A stretch of DNA of 64,000 nucleotides from the NCBI GenBank assembly GCA_963809815.1, contig CAWELM010000017.1, positions 62,001-126,000 of the forward strand. Direction: 5' to 3'. Positions within the stretch are counted from its first letter, which is position 1, and the number at the start of each line of letters is the position of its first letter. This document shows, in pieces, positions 40,108 to 48,427 of the stretch. The translations under genes and the position numbers were made by a program. The notes below the pieces were generated by a model. It was not told the DNA's origin. It did not search any database and saw only the letters and a program-made list of their open reading frames with translations. The DNA is from CAVVJA01 sp963809815 (GTDB lineage Bacteria; Actinomycetota; Actinomycetes; Mycobacteriales; Jatrophihabitantaceae).

Positions 40108-41706
40108 GTGCCCTCCCCCGGTCCCCCGGCCGTCATCCCGCCTCCTCGGACAGTGACTGTCTGGTGCCCGGACTGGCCGGTTACTGCAGCCCGGCTGTCA
40201 GCCGACCTGTCCGTCGACACTGAGCTACCTACCGCGGTGATCACCGCCAACCGGGTGATCGCCTGCTCACATGCGGCGCGCGTCGCCGGGGTACGCCGCG
40301 GACTACGACGGCGCGAGGCGCAGGCCCGCTGCCCCAACCTGGCCGTGTTTCCCCGCGACGAGCTGGCCGAGGCGCGCACCTTCGAGCCGGTCGTGCTCGC
40401 CCTGGAGTCCGTTGCTCCGGCCGTCGAGGTCACCCGGCCTGGCCTGGCCGCGATCGGGGTTCGAGGCCCGACCCGATACTTCGGCAGTGAGACCGGGGTG
40501 CTACACGCCCTGTCCCGGGCGGTAGCCGACCTCGCCACGAGCACCACCGACGTGCTGATCGGCATCGCGGATGGCGCCTTTGCCGCGGAGCTAGCCGCCC
40601 GCCGAGGTCTGGTCATACCGCACGGCGGATCACCGCAGTTCCTGGCCGACCTGCCGGTGAGCACGCTGGATCCGTCCGGCAACTCGCCGCTGATCGGCCT
40701 GTTGCGTCGGCTCGGACTGCGCACTCTGGGAGCGTTCGCGGAGTTGCCGGCGCGCGATGTGCTCGCCCGGTTCGGACCAGAGGGTGCCTGGGCGCATCGG
40801 CAGGCCGGCGGGCGGGACGATCGCCCGGTGGCGGCACGGCGCCCCCCGGTGGAGTTCACCGCCACGCTCGACCTCGAACCACCGGTCGACCGAGTGGACA
40901 CGGTGGCGTTCAGCGCCCGAAGCCTCGCCGAACGCTTCATCGGCGACCTGGCTGGGCACGGCCTGGCCTGTACCTGCCTGGAGCTGCAGGCGCAGAGCGA
41001 GAACGGCGAGGAGACAGTGCGGCGCTGGCGGCATGCCGGCGTGTTAGGCCCGGTAGACGTGCTCGACCGGATTCGGTGGCAGCTCGAAGGATGGCTCGGT
41101 GGCACCGCGCGACCCACCAGTGGCGTGGCCAGGCTGCGGCTTGTCCCGATCGAGACCGTGCCGACCGGGGCCCACCAGCAGGCGCTGTGGGGTGGTTCGG
41201 GCGCGGAGGACGAGCGAGCGCACCGAGCTCTGGCCCGGGTCCAGACCCTGCTCGGGCATGGATCTGTGCTGGTTCCCGTGGTGCAGGGTGGGCGCGGGCC
41301 GGGACAGCGCACCCGGCTTACTCCCTGGGGCGATGACCCTGAACCGATCCGGCCACCGGAACAGCCGTGGCCAGGCCGGATACCGGCGCCCGTTCCCACG
41401 GTCCTGATCGATCCGCCGCGGCCGATTCAGGTGCTCGACGACGACGGTCGGCCGGTGCGGGTGACCGACCGCGGCGCGGTGCCGATGCCTCCGGCACAGT
41501 TCGGGTTCGACGACGGCAGCACCACCATCGCGATCACGTCCTGGGCCGGCCCCTGGCCGGTGGACGAACGCTGGTGGGATCCGGCATCAGCCCGGCACGT
41601 GGCTCGCTTCCAACTCGTCGACGTGCAGGGCCGCGCATATCTGGTGAGCTGCGAGATGGGCGCCGGCAACGGCCCACGCTGGCAGCTGGAAGCCTGCTAC
41701 GACTAA
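40108..41706 (+). CDS. imuB: ImuB, catalytically inactive Y-family polymerase of the mutasome
   Basis: A 532-aa Y-family polymerase homologue that bridges DnaE2 and the beta clamp. The start VTVWCPDWPVTAARLSADL lacks the D-x-D/acidic residues of active Pol IV (VDMDAFFA), so it should be non-catalytic. ELPARDVLARFGPEGAWAHRQAGG resembles the helix-hairpin-helix region. A QPWPG-type Pro/Trp segment near 430 and the C-terminus GPRWQLEACYD are typical for actinobacterial ImuB. Transcribed with imuA' from the LexA-regulated promoter. Confidence 0.9.
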   Translation: MPSPGPPAVIPPPRTVTVWCPDWPVTAARLSADLSVDTELPTAVITANRVIACSHAARVAGVRRGLRRREAQARCPNLAVFPRDELAEARTFEPVVLALESVAPAVEVTRPGLAAIGVRGPTRYFGSETGVLHALSRAVADLATSTTDVLIGIADGAFAAELAARRGLVIPHGGSPQFLADLPVSTLDPSGNSPLIGLLRRLGLRTLGAFAELPARDVLARFGPEGAWAHRQAGGRDDRPVAARRPPVEFTATLDLEPPVDRVDTVAFSARSLAERFIGDLAGHGLACTCLELQAQSENGEETVRRWRHAGVLGPVDVLDRIRWQLEGWLGGTARPTSGVARLRLVPIETVPTGAHQQALWGGSGAEDERAHRALARVQTLLGHGSVLVPVVQGGRGPGQRTRLTPWGDDPEPIRPPEQPWPGRIPAPVPTVLIDPPRPIQVLDDDGRPVRVTDRGAVPMPPAQFGFDDGSTTIAITSWAGPWPVDERWWDPASARHVARFQLVDVQGRAYLVSCEMGAGNGPRWQLEACYD

Positions 41707-41725
41707 GGGCGTGTCCCGCGCCGGC

Positions 41726-42196
41726 TTAGGTCGGCATGAGCGTCGCCGCCGTCGTGGCGCCCAGATCCCAGCAAGCTTCGAGGTCCGGTCGGCTCGGCGT
41801 ACCCAGCACCGTCACCGGCTCGTGCACCACGACCCAGCCCAGCCCTTGCACGATCGACCGGATCGCGCGTAACGCACCCTCGGTGTCCGAGTTGCCGTGG
41901 ATGTAGACGCCGTAGCCGGCACCCACCTTGGCGGTCAGACATGGGTAGTAGATCTGGTCGAAGAAGTGCTTCAGAGCCCCGGACATGTAGCCGATGTTCG
42001 CCGACGTGCCAAGTAGGAACGCGTCGGCGGACAGGACATCAACGGCCGTTGCGGCCAACGCTGGACGCACGCGCACGTCCACGTCTTCGATCTCTTCGGT
42101 CTGCGCGCCGTCGAGCACGGCCTCGAGCATCGCCTGTAGCGACGGCGAGGTCGTGTGATGTACGACCAGCAGGGCACGCCTGCCCGGGGAACTCAG
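41726..42196 (-). CDS. Flavodoxin-family protein
   Basis: About 156 aa, FMN-binding flavodoxin fold: ALLVVHHTTSPSLQAMLEAVLDGA (phosphate loop region), then VLSADAFLLGTSANIGYMSGALKHFFDQIYYPC, the FMN-loop pattern of NADPH-dependent FMN reductase-like proteins. The start is unclear: no ATG, GTG or TTG occurs in frame between 42200 and 42299. CTG at 42196 would give the right length; an ATG/GTG-led frame stops early in another phase. The 5' part (41951-42206) is duplicated at 42599-42854. It converges on imuB. Confidence 0.72.
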   Translation of the reverse strand: MSSPGRRALLVVHHTTSPSLQAMLEAVLDGAQTEEIEDVDVRVRPALAATAVDVLSADAFLLGTSANIGYMSGALKHFFDQIYYPCLTAKVGAGYGVYIHGNSDTEGALRAIRSIVQGLGWVVVHEPVTVLGTPSRPDLEACWDLGATTAATLMPT

Positions 42197-42206
42197 GACG
42201 CCACCG
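41951..42206. repeat. Direct repeat copy 1 (256 bp, within flavodoxin gene)
   Basis: Nearly identical to 42599-42854 without any insertion or deletion; only scattered substitutions differ. It covers the 5' two-fifths to half of the flavodoxin gene. The repeat spacing (648 bp start to start) suggests tandem duplication of a flavodoxin-plus-orphan unit. Confidence 0.9.
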
Positions 42207-42299
42207 TCATTGCCATCACCGCTATGCCAGACCCATATGCCGACCGAGAGCCAAAGGAGGCGCAGCTTGGAGCCTAGCGGGCAGCAGTGCGATCGTCTG

Positions 42300-42560
42300 C
42301 TAGTGCGACCAGTGCGCTGGTGCATCCCAGCCGCACTCGCAATGGTGCCCCTTCGCGTTCGGCGTGTCCGCCTCCAGCCAGTACCGGAACCCATAATCAC
42401 CACCTGCGCGGTGCGGGCGCCCAGGTGGGAAGTTGTGCACGAGTCGGAGCCCAGCTGGGACCTCGTTCGGGACCTCGAATAGATAGACATGAACCATGCC
42501 GCGCTTGGCCGCCATGATCTCGTTCTCGAACGCCCGTCGCTCCCACTCTTCTTCGGTCAT
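42300..42560 (-). CDS. Hypothetical protein, 86-87 aa
   Basis: Starts at ATG 42560 or 42563 with AGGGAG about 6 bases upstream. The sequence MTEEEWERRAFENEIMAAKRG looks like a genuine acidic/basic alpha-helical start. VHVYLFEVPNEVPAGLRLVHNFPPG then follows in pieces, and the C-terminus holds HHCECGWDAPAHWSH, a Cys-x-Cys/His cluster that could bind a metal. No family recognised. It lies between the full and truncated flavodoxin copies on the same strand, its start overlapping the stop of the truncated copy. Confidence 0.6.
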   Translation of the reverse strand: MTEEEWERRAFENEIMAAKRGMVHVYLFEVPNEVPAGLRLVHNFPPGRPHRAGGDYGFRYWLEADTPNAKGHHCECGWDAPAHWSH

Positions 42561-42887
42561 CAAGGCTCCCTGCTGCTCTTACACACGCACAGCGGCAGGA
42601 TCTGGTCGAAGAGGTGCTTCAGAGCCCGGGATAGGTAGCCGATGTTCGCCGATGTACCAAGTAGGAACGCGTCGGCGGACAGGACATCGACTGCCGTTGC
42701 GGCCAACGCTGGACGCGCTCGCACGTCCACGTCTTCGATCTCTTCGGTCTGCGCGCCGTCGAGCACGGCCTCGAGCATCGCCTGTAGCGACGGCGAGGTC
42801 GTGTGATGTACGACCAGCAGGGCACGTCTGCCCGGGGAACTCAGGACGCCACCGCCCTTGTCGTCATAGGAAATCACCCCATGCGAT
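42560..42887 (-). pseudogene. Truncated flavodoxin duplicate
   Basis: The reading frame repeats the first part of the flavodoxin (ALLVVHHTTSPS through ALKHLFDQIL) and then switches into unrelated sequence ending CVCKSSREP before the stop at 42560. The FMN-loop C-terminal half is lost. GTG at 42887 could start it. It may be a non-functional leftover of tandem duplication, although the remaining frame is intact. Confidence 0.65.
42599..42854. repeat. Direct repeat copy 2 (256 bp)
   Basis: The partner of 41951-42206 in the same orientation. Sequence diverges abruptly on both sides: CAG/GATCTGG at the left and CCACCG/CCCTTG at the right, against different flanks in copy 1. Confidence 0.9.
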
Positions 42888-42913
42888 CGGCGCCGGCACA
42901 CTACGCTCCGGCC

Positions 42914-43381
42914 ATGTCCCTGGAGGTGCCCACACTGTATGACTGGGCGGGCGGCGACGACGCGTTCACCCGGCTGATCAATGCGTTCTACGACCGGGTT
43001 GAGCAAGACGACCTGCTCAGCCCGTTTTTTCCCGGCGGAGTGAGCCAGCAACACCGTGAACACGTCACGATCTGGTGGCGCGAGGTTTTCGGCGGCCCGG
43101 CCGAATACACCCGAACCCTCGGCGGATACGAGGGCATGCTGGCTCATCATCGGGGCCTCGACATAACGCCTGAACAACGGCTGCGGTTCGCGACCTTGAT
43201 GAGCCAAGCGGCCGATGACGCAGAACTTCCCGATGACCCCGAATTTCGGGCAGCGCTTGTCGGCTATCTCGAGTGGGGCACCCGGCTGGCGATGCACAAT
43301 TCACAGCCCGGTGCGACCGTCGTCGAGCATGCGCCGGTGCCGCGGTGGGGTTGGGGCGTCGCGCCGCCCTACCAGGCCTGA
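42914..43381 (+). CDS. Truncated (2/2) hemoglobin, group II-like
   Basis: A 155-aa globin: TLYDWAGGDDAFTRLINAFYDRVEQDDLLSPFF at the N-terminus in pieces, HREHVTIWWREVFGGP, and MLAHHRGLDITPEQRLRF with the proximal His. Trp in YLEWGTRLAM fits the G8 Trp of group II truncated hemoglobins (GlbO type). Heme proteins of this class bind oxygen or nitric oxide and may protect against nitrosative or oxidative stress. The ATG start is preceded by CTCCGGCC without a strong Shine-Dalgarno. Confidence 0.88.
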   Translation: MSLEVPTLYDWAGGDDAFTRLINAFYDRVEQDDLLSPFFPGGVSQQHREHVTIWWREVFGGPAEYTRTLGGYEGMLAHHRGLDITPEQRLRFATLMSQAADDAELPDDPEFRAALVGYLEWGTRLAMHNSQPGATVVEHAPVPRWGWGVAPPYQA

Positions 43382-43505
43382 ACCGTTGGGTCAGTTAGCT
43401 GTCGATCGCTGGCCCAGCCACGGGGGCGGCAAGGCAGGAATCGATCGGACCCTCGTCCGTGCTTGCAGTCCGTCGCTTCGACGGGCAGGTAACGCCTGCG
43501 CAGGT

Positions 43506-44030
43506 TTACGGAGTCGCCGATGCCTCCGACCGATGGGACCGCACAGCGACGACCCAATCCGCCGTCACCGACGCTTTGCTGACTGCGCCGAGGATCACGA
43601 CGTCCTCGCCGGGTTGGAATCGGCTCGACGCCCCCGCGGTGCCGTCCAGGCCAAATCGCGTCCACGGCGTGATGGTGATCATGGTTTGCGTACCCGCCCG
43701 CGTACGGACAGTCCACGTCGGACCCGACTGACTCACGATGACCGCTCGGACGATGGTGCGAGCCCCGGCCGACGTACCTCCGCCAGTGGGTGTCGGCACC
43801 GGAGCGGGCGAGGTTGACACCGTGACCGCAGGCGCCGCGCTCACCGCTGTCCACGTCGAGTCACCGGACACGGCGGCCGTAACACCGAACCAGACGGCTG
43901 CCGTCGCGACCGCGATGGCGCCCGCTATCGCCGCGATGGAGGTGGCGTGTCGCCGAAGCCAGGGCTTGCGTGACGTCGGTTGATTGGGTGGCGGCGGCAC
44001 GAACGGGATAGGTTCGGTCGGCTGGGTCAC
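43506..44030 (-). CDS. Hypothetical single-pass membrane protein with extracytoplasmic domain
   Basis: 174 aa. A proline-rich cytosolic start (PTEPIPFVPPPPNQP), one transmembrane helix near 29-55 (IAAIAGAIAVATAAVWFGVTA), a Ser/Pro/Thr linker and a small beta-rich domain (TIVRAVIVSQSGPTWTVRTR, later FQPGEDVVILGAV) resembling DUF5666-type modules. GTG at 44030 follows AAGGTGGG. Function unknown. Confidence 0.68.
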   Translation of the reverse strand: MTQPTEPIPFVPPPPNQPTSRKPWLRRHATSIAAIAGAIAVATAAVWFGVTAAVSGDSTWTAVSAAPAVTVSTSPAPVPTPTGGGTSAGARTIVRAVIVSQSGPTWTVRTRAGTQTMITITPWTRFGLDGTAGASSRFQPGEDVVILGAVSKASVTADWVVAVRSHRSEASATP

Positions 44031-44098
44031 CGGCCCACCTTCGGGCCGGCACATGCACGTTGTGCCATCGATATGTCAAGGTTTGGTATGGAGCCGCT

Positions 44099-44383
44099 GT
44101 GGAAAGCATCGCCAGGCAGACTGACCTCGTGGATCGGGCGGAGCTGCGCGGCTGGATCGAGGACGCGCTTGCGCGTCACGACCGTGATGTTCGCGAGCGC
44201 GATGAGGTTGTTGCCAATGTGACGGCGGCGGAGATCGTTGACTCGGTTTGGGGTCGACTGCCGCTGGCCGTGCGGAGGAAGGCGACCCGGGCGGAGGTTC
44301 AGGCCAGCGTGACCATGCTGACTCTGCGACGAGGGATCGCCATGATGCGCAACGACGTCGAGGCACCCACAGCCATCGAATAA
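44099..44383 (+). CDS. Hypothetical protein, about 94 aa
   Basis: GTG at 44099 has GGAG 5 bases upstream. The protein is charged and helical (LVDRAELRGWIEDALARHDRDV, ERDEVVANVTAAEIVDSVW), then a basic C-terminal half (LPLAVRRKATRAEVQASVTML). No family recognised. It diverges from the preceding membrane protein and converges on the TrmO-like gene. Confidence 0.5.
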   Translation: MESIARQTDLVDRAELRGWIEDALARHDRDVRERDEVVANVTAAEIVDSVWGRLPLAVRRKATRAEVQASVTMLTLRRGIAMMRNDVEAPTAIE

Positions 44384-44406
44384 GGCCGGGCGCCCTCGCG
44401 GACAGG

Positions 44407-44823
44407 CTAGCGATCGCTGATGTCGCCGAGCACGGGTTTGACATCGAGGATCGGCGTGCCGTCGATCGCCTCGAGGTTCGCCACCTGGACCCGGTTGCCG
44501 TCGACCGCCAGAACCCGCACGCGGTGTAGTCCGATCGGATTGGGCCGGTCCGGCGAGCGCGTATTGAAAACGCCCTCCTGGGGCCGCGACATGTCACTAC
44601 GCGGATGCGTCCGCAACACGTCTCGTTGGGCCTGGTGCAGCCAGGTCAAGACGAGGAAATCCTCTTCTGGCCCAACGCCGGCAAGTGCGGGGATGACGGC
44701 CTCTTCGAAGACGAGAAAGCAGTCCGGCGCGCCCTCGTCGCCTTGCCGTGGAGCCGCTTGCCGGTCAACCAGCGGACTGGACACCCATCCGATGGGAACG
44801 AGGATGAAGGACGAATCCGTCAC
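44407..44823 (-). CDS. TrmO-like tRNA (adenine-N6)-methyltransferase (TsaA/UPF0066)
   Basis: A 138-aa protein of the TsaA beta-barrel class: the N-terminal PIGWVSSPL, LTWLHQAQRDVL, the hallmark NTRSPDRPNPIGLHRVRVL and LEAIDGTPILDVKPVL. E. coli TrmO uses SAM to N6-methylate t6A37 in tRNA-Thr. The short length means it has only the N-terminal catalytic domain, as is common in bacteria outside gammaproteobacteria. Confidence 0.87.
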   Translation of the reverse strand: MTDSSFILVPIGWVSSPLVDRQAAPRQGDEGAPDCFLVFEEAVIPALAGVGPEEDFLVLTWLHQAQRDVLRTHPRSDMSRPQEGVFNTRSPDRPNPIGLHRVRVLAVDGNRVQVANLEAIDGTPILDVKPVLGDISDR

Positions 44824-44841
44824 GACTGTCCCTCCGTGGGT

Positions 44842-45246
44842 CTAGAGCTCGTGGCCGGTGGTGCTATCGACATGGTCCGGGATGTCCCCCTCATGCCGGT
44901 CTCCGGTGCTCGACGTACCGCTCGGCTCGAACATCAGGATCGAGCTCCCCGGCGAGGACGGCCTGTGCTCGATACCTCTCGGCACAACGTACGTGTCGCC
45001 CGGTTGGAGCTCGACGACGGTCTCCCGGCCGTCGGCATCCCTGGTCGCCACATCAAACCGTCCATCAAGCACCAGGAAGAACTCATCGGTGTCCTCATGC
45101 ACGTGCCAGACATGGTCGCCCCGGGCATGGGCCACGCGGACGTCATAGTCGTTCATCCGCGCCACAATGCGAGGGCTATAGGGCTCGTCGAAAGACGCGA
45201 GTGCGGCGGTCAGGTTCACCGGTTTGCCTGTCATAAGGGCGATCAT
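44842..45246 (-). CDS. Cupin domain protein
   Basis: 134 aa. The two cupin motifs are clear: GDHVWHVHEDTDEFFLVLDGRF (His-x-His...Glu) and PGDTYVVPRGIEHRP (His). They form a metal-binding jelly roll, substrate unknown. ATG at 45246 or 45234 (MTGKPVNL) may be the start. It follows the TrmO-like gene's promoter side on the same strand with 18 bases between. Confidence 0.82.
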   Translation of the reverse strand: MIALMTGKPVNLTAALASFDEPYSPRIVARMNDYDVRVAHARGDHVWHVHEDTDEFFLVLDGRFDVATRDADGRETVVELQPGDTYVVPRGIEHRPSSPGSSILMFEPSGTSSTGDRHEGDIPDHVDSTTGHEL

Positions 45247-45335
45247 CCACCAACCTGCGCGGCCATTTTCCGTGCGCCGTAACCGGCCGAAGCCACACGG
45301 ATCTCGGTGGCCCGGGGCCATGGGATTATCCGAAC

Positions 45336-47897
45336 GTGGTTCGCATGCTGGAGCGTGACGACCAACTCGCGCGCCTCCAGCACTTGTTCGAGCAGGCGAG
45401 CCTCGGTTTCGGACATCTCGTCTTCATCGGCGGCGAGGCGGGCGCCGGCAAGTCGTTGCTGGTCCAGACGTTCACCGATTCGATTGCGGCGAGGTCCCAA
45501 GTCCTCATCGGATGGTGCGATCCCGTGTCGCCGCCGCGGCCGGCTGGACCCCTCGTCGATATGGCCCGCGGATTCGGCGACCCGGTTTCGTCGGTCCTGC
45601 GTCGCGAGAACCGTCCTGGCCTGTTCGACGCGGTATATGCCGATCTCGCCGCTGCGCAGCGCCCGACCGTACTGATCTTCGAGGATGTTCATTGGGCCGA
45701 CGAAACCACGCTTGACCTGATGCGATTCCTCGGTCGCAGGTTGGGAACCGTACCAGCTTTGGTTCTGGCAACGTACCGAGACGATGAGACCGGACGTGAT
45801 CATCCGCTGCGATCGCGACTCGGTGACCTAGCCACGCAATCTGCCGTCTCGCGCATGGCCCTAGCGCCACTCTCGCTGGATGCCGTGACCACCCTCGCCG
45901 GCCGATCAAGCGTCGACGCCTCGCGCATCTGGGCAAGGACCGGAGGCAACGCCTTCTTCGTGACTGAGGTGTTGCAAGCTGCGTCCGAAGACGTGCCCGC
46001 GACCGTGGCGGATGCGGTACTCGCCCGCGTCGGACGGCTGTCGTCGACGGGTCAACACGCCCTTACCGCCGCTGCTGTTTTGGGCCCGCGGGCCGAGCGT
46101 TTCGTGCTGCTTGATGTTGTCGGCGGCGATACCGCAGCCATCGACGAATGTGTCGACGCCGGTCTGCTTCAGCTCTCATCGCCCGTTTTCACCTTTCGTC
46201 ACGACCTCGTTCGACAGGCCGTGCTGTCCGGCATCGGCGACGCGCACCGACGCCGGCTGAATGCGCAGGTCCTCGATGCGCTGCGCGCGCATCGCATCGA
46301 CCAGGACATGCTGGCCAGACTGGCCGAGCTCGCCGAGAACGCCGACGATCGGGCCGCCGTCGTCGAGTTCGCGCCAGCGGCCGGACTGCGAGCAGCGCAC
46401 CTGGGATCGCACCGCGAAGCGGCGACCCAATACGACCGCGCGGTCCGATTCACCACCAGCGAGGTCGAGCGCGCCGAGCTGCTGCAGCGGCTCGCGGAAG
46501 AGCGTTACCTGACCGGTGATCTGATCAGCGCTGTCGAGTCGGGAGAGAAGGCACTCCATTTGCGGCGAGTGCTCGGGCAACAAGAGCAGGCCGGAGAGGC
46601 TCTGCGCTGGTTGTCCCGCTTCTACTGGTACTCGGGGAATCGGGCGGCTGGAGAACGATGTGCGGCCGAATCACTCGATGTCCTGACCCCGCTCGGGCCG
46701 TCAGCCGAGCTGGCTATGGCCATGAGCTCGCAGTCCCAGCTACTCATGCTCGGCGGCGAGCACGAGGCCGCGATCAGATGGGGTATCCGAGCGATCGCTC
46801 TTGCCGCGGAACTCGACTTGCCCGATGTCGTCGCACATGCGATGAACAACGTGGGCACGTCGGAGTCCTCCCTGGGGATTCCTGAGGGACTGGATCGGCT
46901 GCGAAAGAGCCTCCAACTGTCATCGGAACTCGGTGCCGAGGATCACGCATCTCGGGCATATGCGAACTTGTCCCACCATCTGGTCGCCCTGCGACTCCTC
47001 GACGACGCCGCAGGCGTCCTCGACGAAGGACTGGCCTACTGCGCCGCCCACGACCTGGACGTGCAGATCCCCTACCTGCGCGCAGTTCGAGCACTGATGA
47101 ACGTGCGGCGCGGCAATTGGACCATAGCCATGAGCGAAGCCAACGACGTTCTGGCGTTGCCTGGGACCACACCGGTGCACCGATTTGCCGCCTTACTGCC
47201 AGCGGTGATGGTGAACATCCGTACGGGCGCGCCGGATACCGCGATGATGCGCGAGCTCGGTCAGCTGGCCCAAGATCTTGGAGAGGTTCAGCGCCTCGCC
47301 GCTTACGCGAACGTGCGGGCGGAAGCCCTATGGTTGGCCGGACAGCATGTCGCGGGCGATGCCGAGCTGTCGGCGATATACGCGCGGACAACGTCATCCG
47401 GCGAACGCGCTGCGGCAACCGAGCTCGCCTGGTGGCTCAGCCGGGTCGGCCTGACGGTTGAGCCACCGAGCATTCGCCACGGCGCCTTTCGGGATGCGCT
47501 CACGGATCCTCGTTCGACGGCGGCCCACCTCGAGCTCCTTGGCAGCCGGTACGACGCCGCAGTCTGCCTGATGGAAGGCAGCCAGGAGGATCTCCGCCAG
47601 GCGCTGGAAATCTTCAACCGATTGGGCGCCAAACCCGCCGCCGCGGCCGCCCAAGCGATGCTACGGAGGCTCGGTGCGAGCAAGATCCCGCGTGGCCCAC
47701 GCCCGACGACCCGGCGTGATCCTCATGGGCTGACCGCGCGCCAGCTCGAGGTCCTCGATCTGATGGCCGAGCACCTGACGAATGCCGAGATCGCGCAGCG
47801 GCTGTTCTTGTCAGAGCGCACCGTCGACCATCACGTGTCAGCCATCCTCTCGAAGCTCCACGTCCAAACCCGGGACGACGCAATTCGCTACGCATAG
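45336..47897 (+). CDS. Large LuxR-family transcriptional regulator with AAA/STAND ATPase (LAL type)
   Basis: 853 aa: P-loop GEAGAGKS (33-40), Walker B VLIFEDVHWAD (112-122), a helical repeat midsection (about 330-700, TPR-like, e.g. ERAELLQRLAEERYLTGDL), and a C-terminal LuxR HTH (about 790-853: LTARQLEVLDLMAEHLTNAEIA, then FLSERTVDHHVSAILSKL). LAL/MalT-like regulators activate genes upon binding a small effector and ATP. Target genes are not evident; the small genes downstream are candidates. GTG start at 45336; divergent from the cupin gene. Confidence 0.9.
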   Translation: MVRMLERDDQLARLQHLFEQASLGFGHLVFIGGEAGAGKSLLVQTFTDSIAARSQVLIGWCDPVSPPRPAGPLVDMARGFGDPVSSVLRRENRPGLFDAVYADLAAAQRPTVLIFEDVHWADETTLDLMRFLGRRLGTVPALVLATYRDDETGRDHPLRSRLGDLATQSAVSRMALAPLSLDAVTTLAGRSSVDASRIWARTGGNAFFVTEVLQAASEDVPATVADAVLARVGRLSSTGQHALTAAAVLGPRAERFVLLDVVGGDTAAIDECVDAGLLQLSSPVFTFRHDLVRQAVLSGIGDAHRRRLNAQVLDALRAHRIDQDMLARLAELAENADDRAAVVEFAPAAGLRAAHLGSHREAATQYDRAVRFTTSEVERAELLQRLAEERYLTGDLISAVESGEKALHLRRVLGQQEQAGEALRWLSRFYWYSGNRAAGERCAAESLDVLTPLGPSAELAMAMSSQSQLLMLGGEHEAAIRWGIRAIALAAELDLPDVVAHAMNNVGTSESSLGIPEGLDRLRKSLQLSSELGAEDHASRAYANLSHHLVALRLLDDAAGVLDEGLAYCAAHDLDVQIPYLRAVRALMNVRRGNWTIAMSEANDVLALPGTTPVHRFAALLPAVMVNIRTGAPDTAMMRELGQLAQDLGEVQRLAAYANVRAEALWLAGQHVAGDAELSAIYARTTSSGERAAATELAWWLSRVGLTVEPPSIRHGAFRDALTDPRSTAAHLELLGSRYDAAVCLMEGSQEDLRQALEIFNRLGAKPAAAAAQAMLRRLGASKIPRGPRPTTRRDPHGLTARQLEVLDLMAEHLTNAEIAQRLFLSERTVDHHVSAILSKLHVQTRDDAIRYA

Positions 47898-48027
47898 GGG
47901 CCACGATCCGGCCAATGTGGGCACCGCATTCGGCCGAGATAGGCACCTGTCACCGATGGCGCCGACAATGACGCCGCCTACCGTCGCAAGTGTCGGTCCG
48001 GGAAACGAGACCGACGTAGTCAAGTGA

Positions 48028-48131
48028 AAAGGGTGCGGCGGGTTCGGCGAGTCGGACGCTCCTCGAAACGCCATTCCCCGTAGGCGAGCGCGGAGTCCCC
48101 CACCGAGCGATCGACATTCGCCGCACCCTTT
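48028..48131 (+). ncRNA. Candidate structured leader RNA closed by a 13-bp stem
   Basis: AAAGGGTGCGGCG (48028-48040) is perfectly complementary to CGCCGCACCCTTT (48119-48131). Inside, GGAC(GC)TCC can pair with GGAGTCC, and CGCC with GGCG around ATTCCCCGTA. This nested arrangement lies directly before the GGAG ribosome site of the small gene at 48149. It does not match a riboswitch class that I recognise. It could be a regulatory leader, or an inverted repeat with another role. Confidence 0.4.
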
Positions 48132-48148
48132 GGACCAGTGGAGTAACC

Positions 48149-48376
48149 ATGACCTCGTACATTGTGGTGCGCGCGGCCGATGCGCATCGCCAAGAACTCC
48201 TCGCCGCAGCGGATCGTCATCGGCTGGCTCGCGACGCGTCCGAGGCGCGATCACGATTCGGTCGACGGCGCGCCGGTATCCGCATCTGGGTCAAGTCCGC
48301 AACCCAGGTAGCCATGCCGGAACCTTCACGCCGAGTGGCAGCACCGATGCCGTCCGCCCGACCGATGAACTGCTAG
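48149..48376 (+). CDS. Small hypothetical protein, 75 aa
   Basis: ATG with GGAG 5 bases upstream. The first 40 residues (TSYIVVRAADAHRQELLAAAD, then RHRLARDASEARSRFGRRRA) resemble short actinobacterial proteins with a D-x-HR-E-L-L-A-x-A-x-x-HR helix. The last 30 residues are low-complexity and may be read-through after a lost stop. The gene lies behind the possible structured leader. Function unknown. Confidence 0.5.
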   Translation: MTSYIVVRAADAHRQELLAAADRHRLARDASEARSRFGRRRAGIRIWVKSATQVAMPEPSRRVAAPMPSARPMNC

Positions 48377-48427
48377 CGGAGTCTTCCCAAGCTGACCAAC
48401 CAGTCCGCCAACTTGAAAAGGAGCACC

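Noticed and set aside
39696..41399. A 567-aa minus-strand frame opposite imuA'-imuB
   Set aside because: Low-complexity Arg/Ser/Pro/Ala sequence without domains; the sense genes are well supported.
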